Positions 63,901 to 64,000 of a stretch of DNA of 64,000 nucleotides are shown in pieces. The stretch covers positions 281,135 through 345,134 of the forward strand of contig JAIHAL010000003.1 in NCBI GenBank assembly GCA_020054675.1. The letters run 5' to 3'. Both the position numbers and the translations under genes were made by a program. A model generated the notes under the pieces. It saw only the letters and a program-made list of their open reading frames with translations. It did not search any database and was not told the DNA's origin. Position 1 is the stretch's first letter, and each line of letters begins with the position of its first letter. The stretch comes from Oscillospiraceae bacterium. GTDB lineage: Bacteria > Bacillota > Clostridia > Oscillospirales > Ruminococcaceae.

Positions 63901-64000
63901 AGGACCCTCTGATTTAAAGAATTATTCACACCAGCTGGGGAGAAATATGGTATAATTTACATATTAAAAAAGAAATTGGCGGTGGATGATATGAAACAAG
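63901..64000 (+). mobile_element. Left end of an insertion sequence (runs off window)
   Basis: Begins AAGGACCCTCTGATTTAAAG, 15 bases after the permease stop, and matches 9945-10045 closely: a 27-base identical run, the same -10 TATAAT at 63950-63955 and the same ATGAAACAAG start at 63991. The terminal bases AAGGACCCTCT correspond to the right-end repeat of the 9.95-kb remnant. The transposase gene starts at 63991 and continues beyond the window; whether it is intact cannot be seen. Family unassigned. Confidence 0.75.

Overview
The window reads as chromosomal DNA of a strictly anaerobic, spore-forming, polysaccharide-using clostridium, most likely of the Ruminococcaceae/Oscillospiraceae. The grounds are a moderately low GC content, strong AGGAGG-type ribosome sites, pyruvate formate-lyase with its activase, a T-box leader on pheST, spore-type genes (LysM-GH18 germination hydrolase, SpoVB-like flippase, collagen-like GXY protein), a GH5 cellulase-type lipoprotein and a YesMN-controlled sugar ABC importer. 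No rRNA, CRISPR array, prophage or plasmid is seen. The assignment is inference from gene content, not from a marker gene.

Layout. 1-5.4 kb: a broken YhgE/Pip membrane protein, a Ca2+/H+ antiporter, and an Lrp-aminotransferase-ispE run. 5.5-14.4 kb is accessory in character: an MFS carrier, tRNA-Arg, GH5 lipoprotein, RpiR regulator, a short lipoprotein, a roughly 220-bp remnant of an insertion sequence, a 96-aa unknown, a VanY-type peptidase, a chemoreceptor with a long hairpin in its leader, a self-regulated XRE repressor and two tRNA-Gln genes. 14.7-18.8 kb: a polyamine operon (speD, decarboxylase, speE) and a CAP-domain lipoprotein. 19-25 kb: gltBD. 25-31 kb: LysM-GH18 hydrolase, collagen-like protein, dCMP deaminase, pflBA.

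31.3-37.3 kb (minus strand) is one probable transcript: rlmB, an unusual 860-residue membrane protein, an FkbM methyltransferase and asnS. The membrane protein keeps the fold order of a P1B metal ATPase but has lost the catalytic motifs; it is the most novel item in the window. It is followed by a small membrane protein, a TTGAAAA repeat cluster, a Cys-rich DUF6062-like protein, an 8-oxoguanine glycosylase, a 59-aa gene behind a heptanucleotide repeat, and class II aldolase. 40.8-48.8 kb: CcdA-TlpA thiol-redox pair, NAD(P)HX repair enzyme, AcpS, small membrane/lipoproteins, a secreted alpha/beta hydrolase and a YeiH/LysR divergent pair. 48.8-57 kb is core: T-box-pheST, IreB, transaldolase-like aldolase, and spoVB-mazG-hup-rqcP.

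57-64 kb: the two-component pair YesN/YesM diverges from a sugar-binding lipoprotein and two permeases. The window then ends inside a second, apparently fuller copy of the same insertion sequence whose remnant lies at about 9.95 kb. Many secreted proteins here (GH5, VanY, CAP, hydrolase) share a lipoprotein signal plus a Thr/Ser/Glu-rich linker, suggesting one surface-display style.
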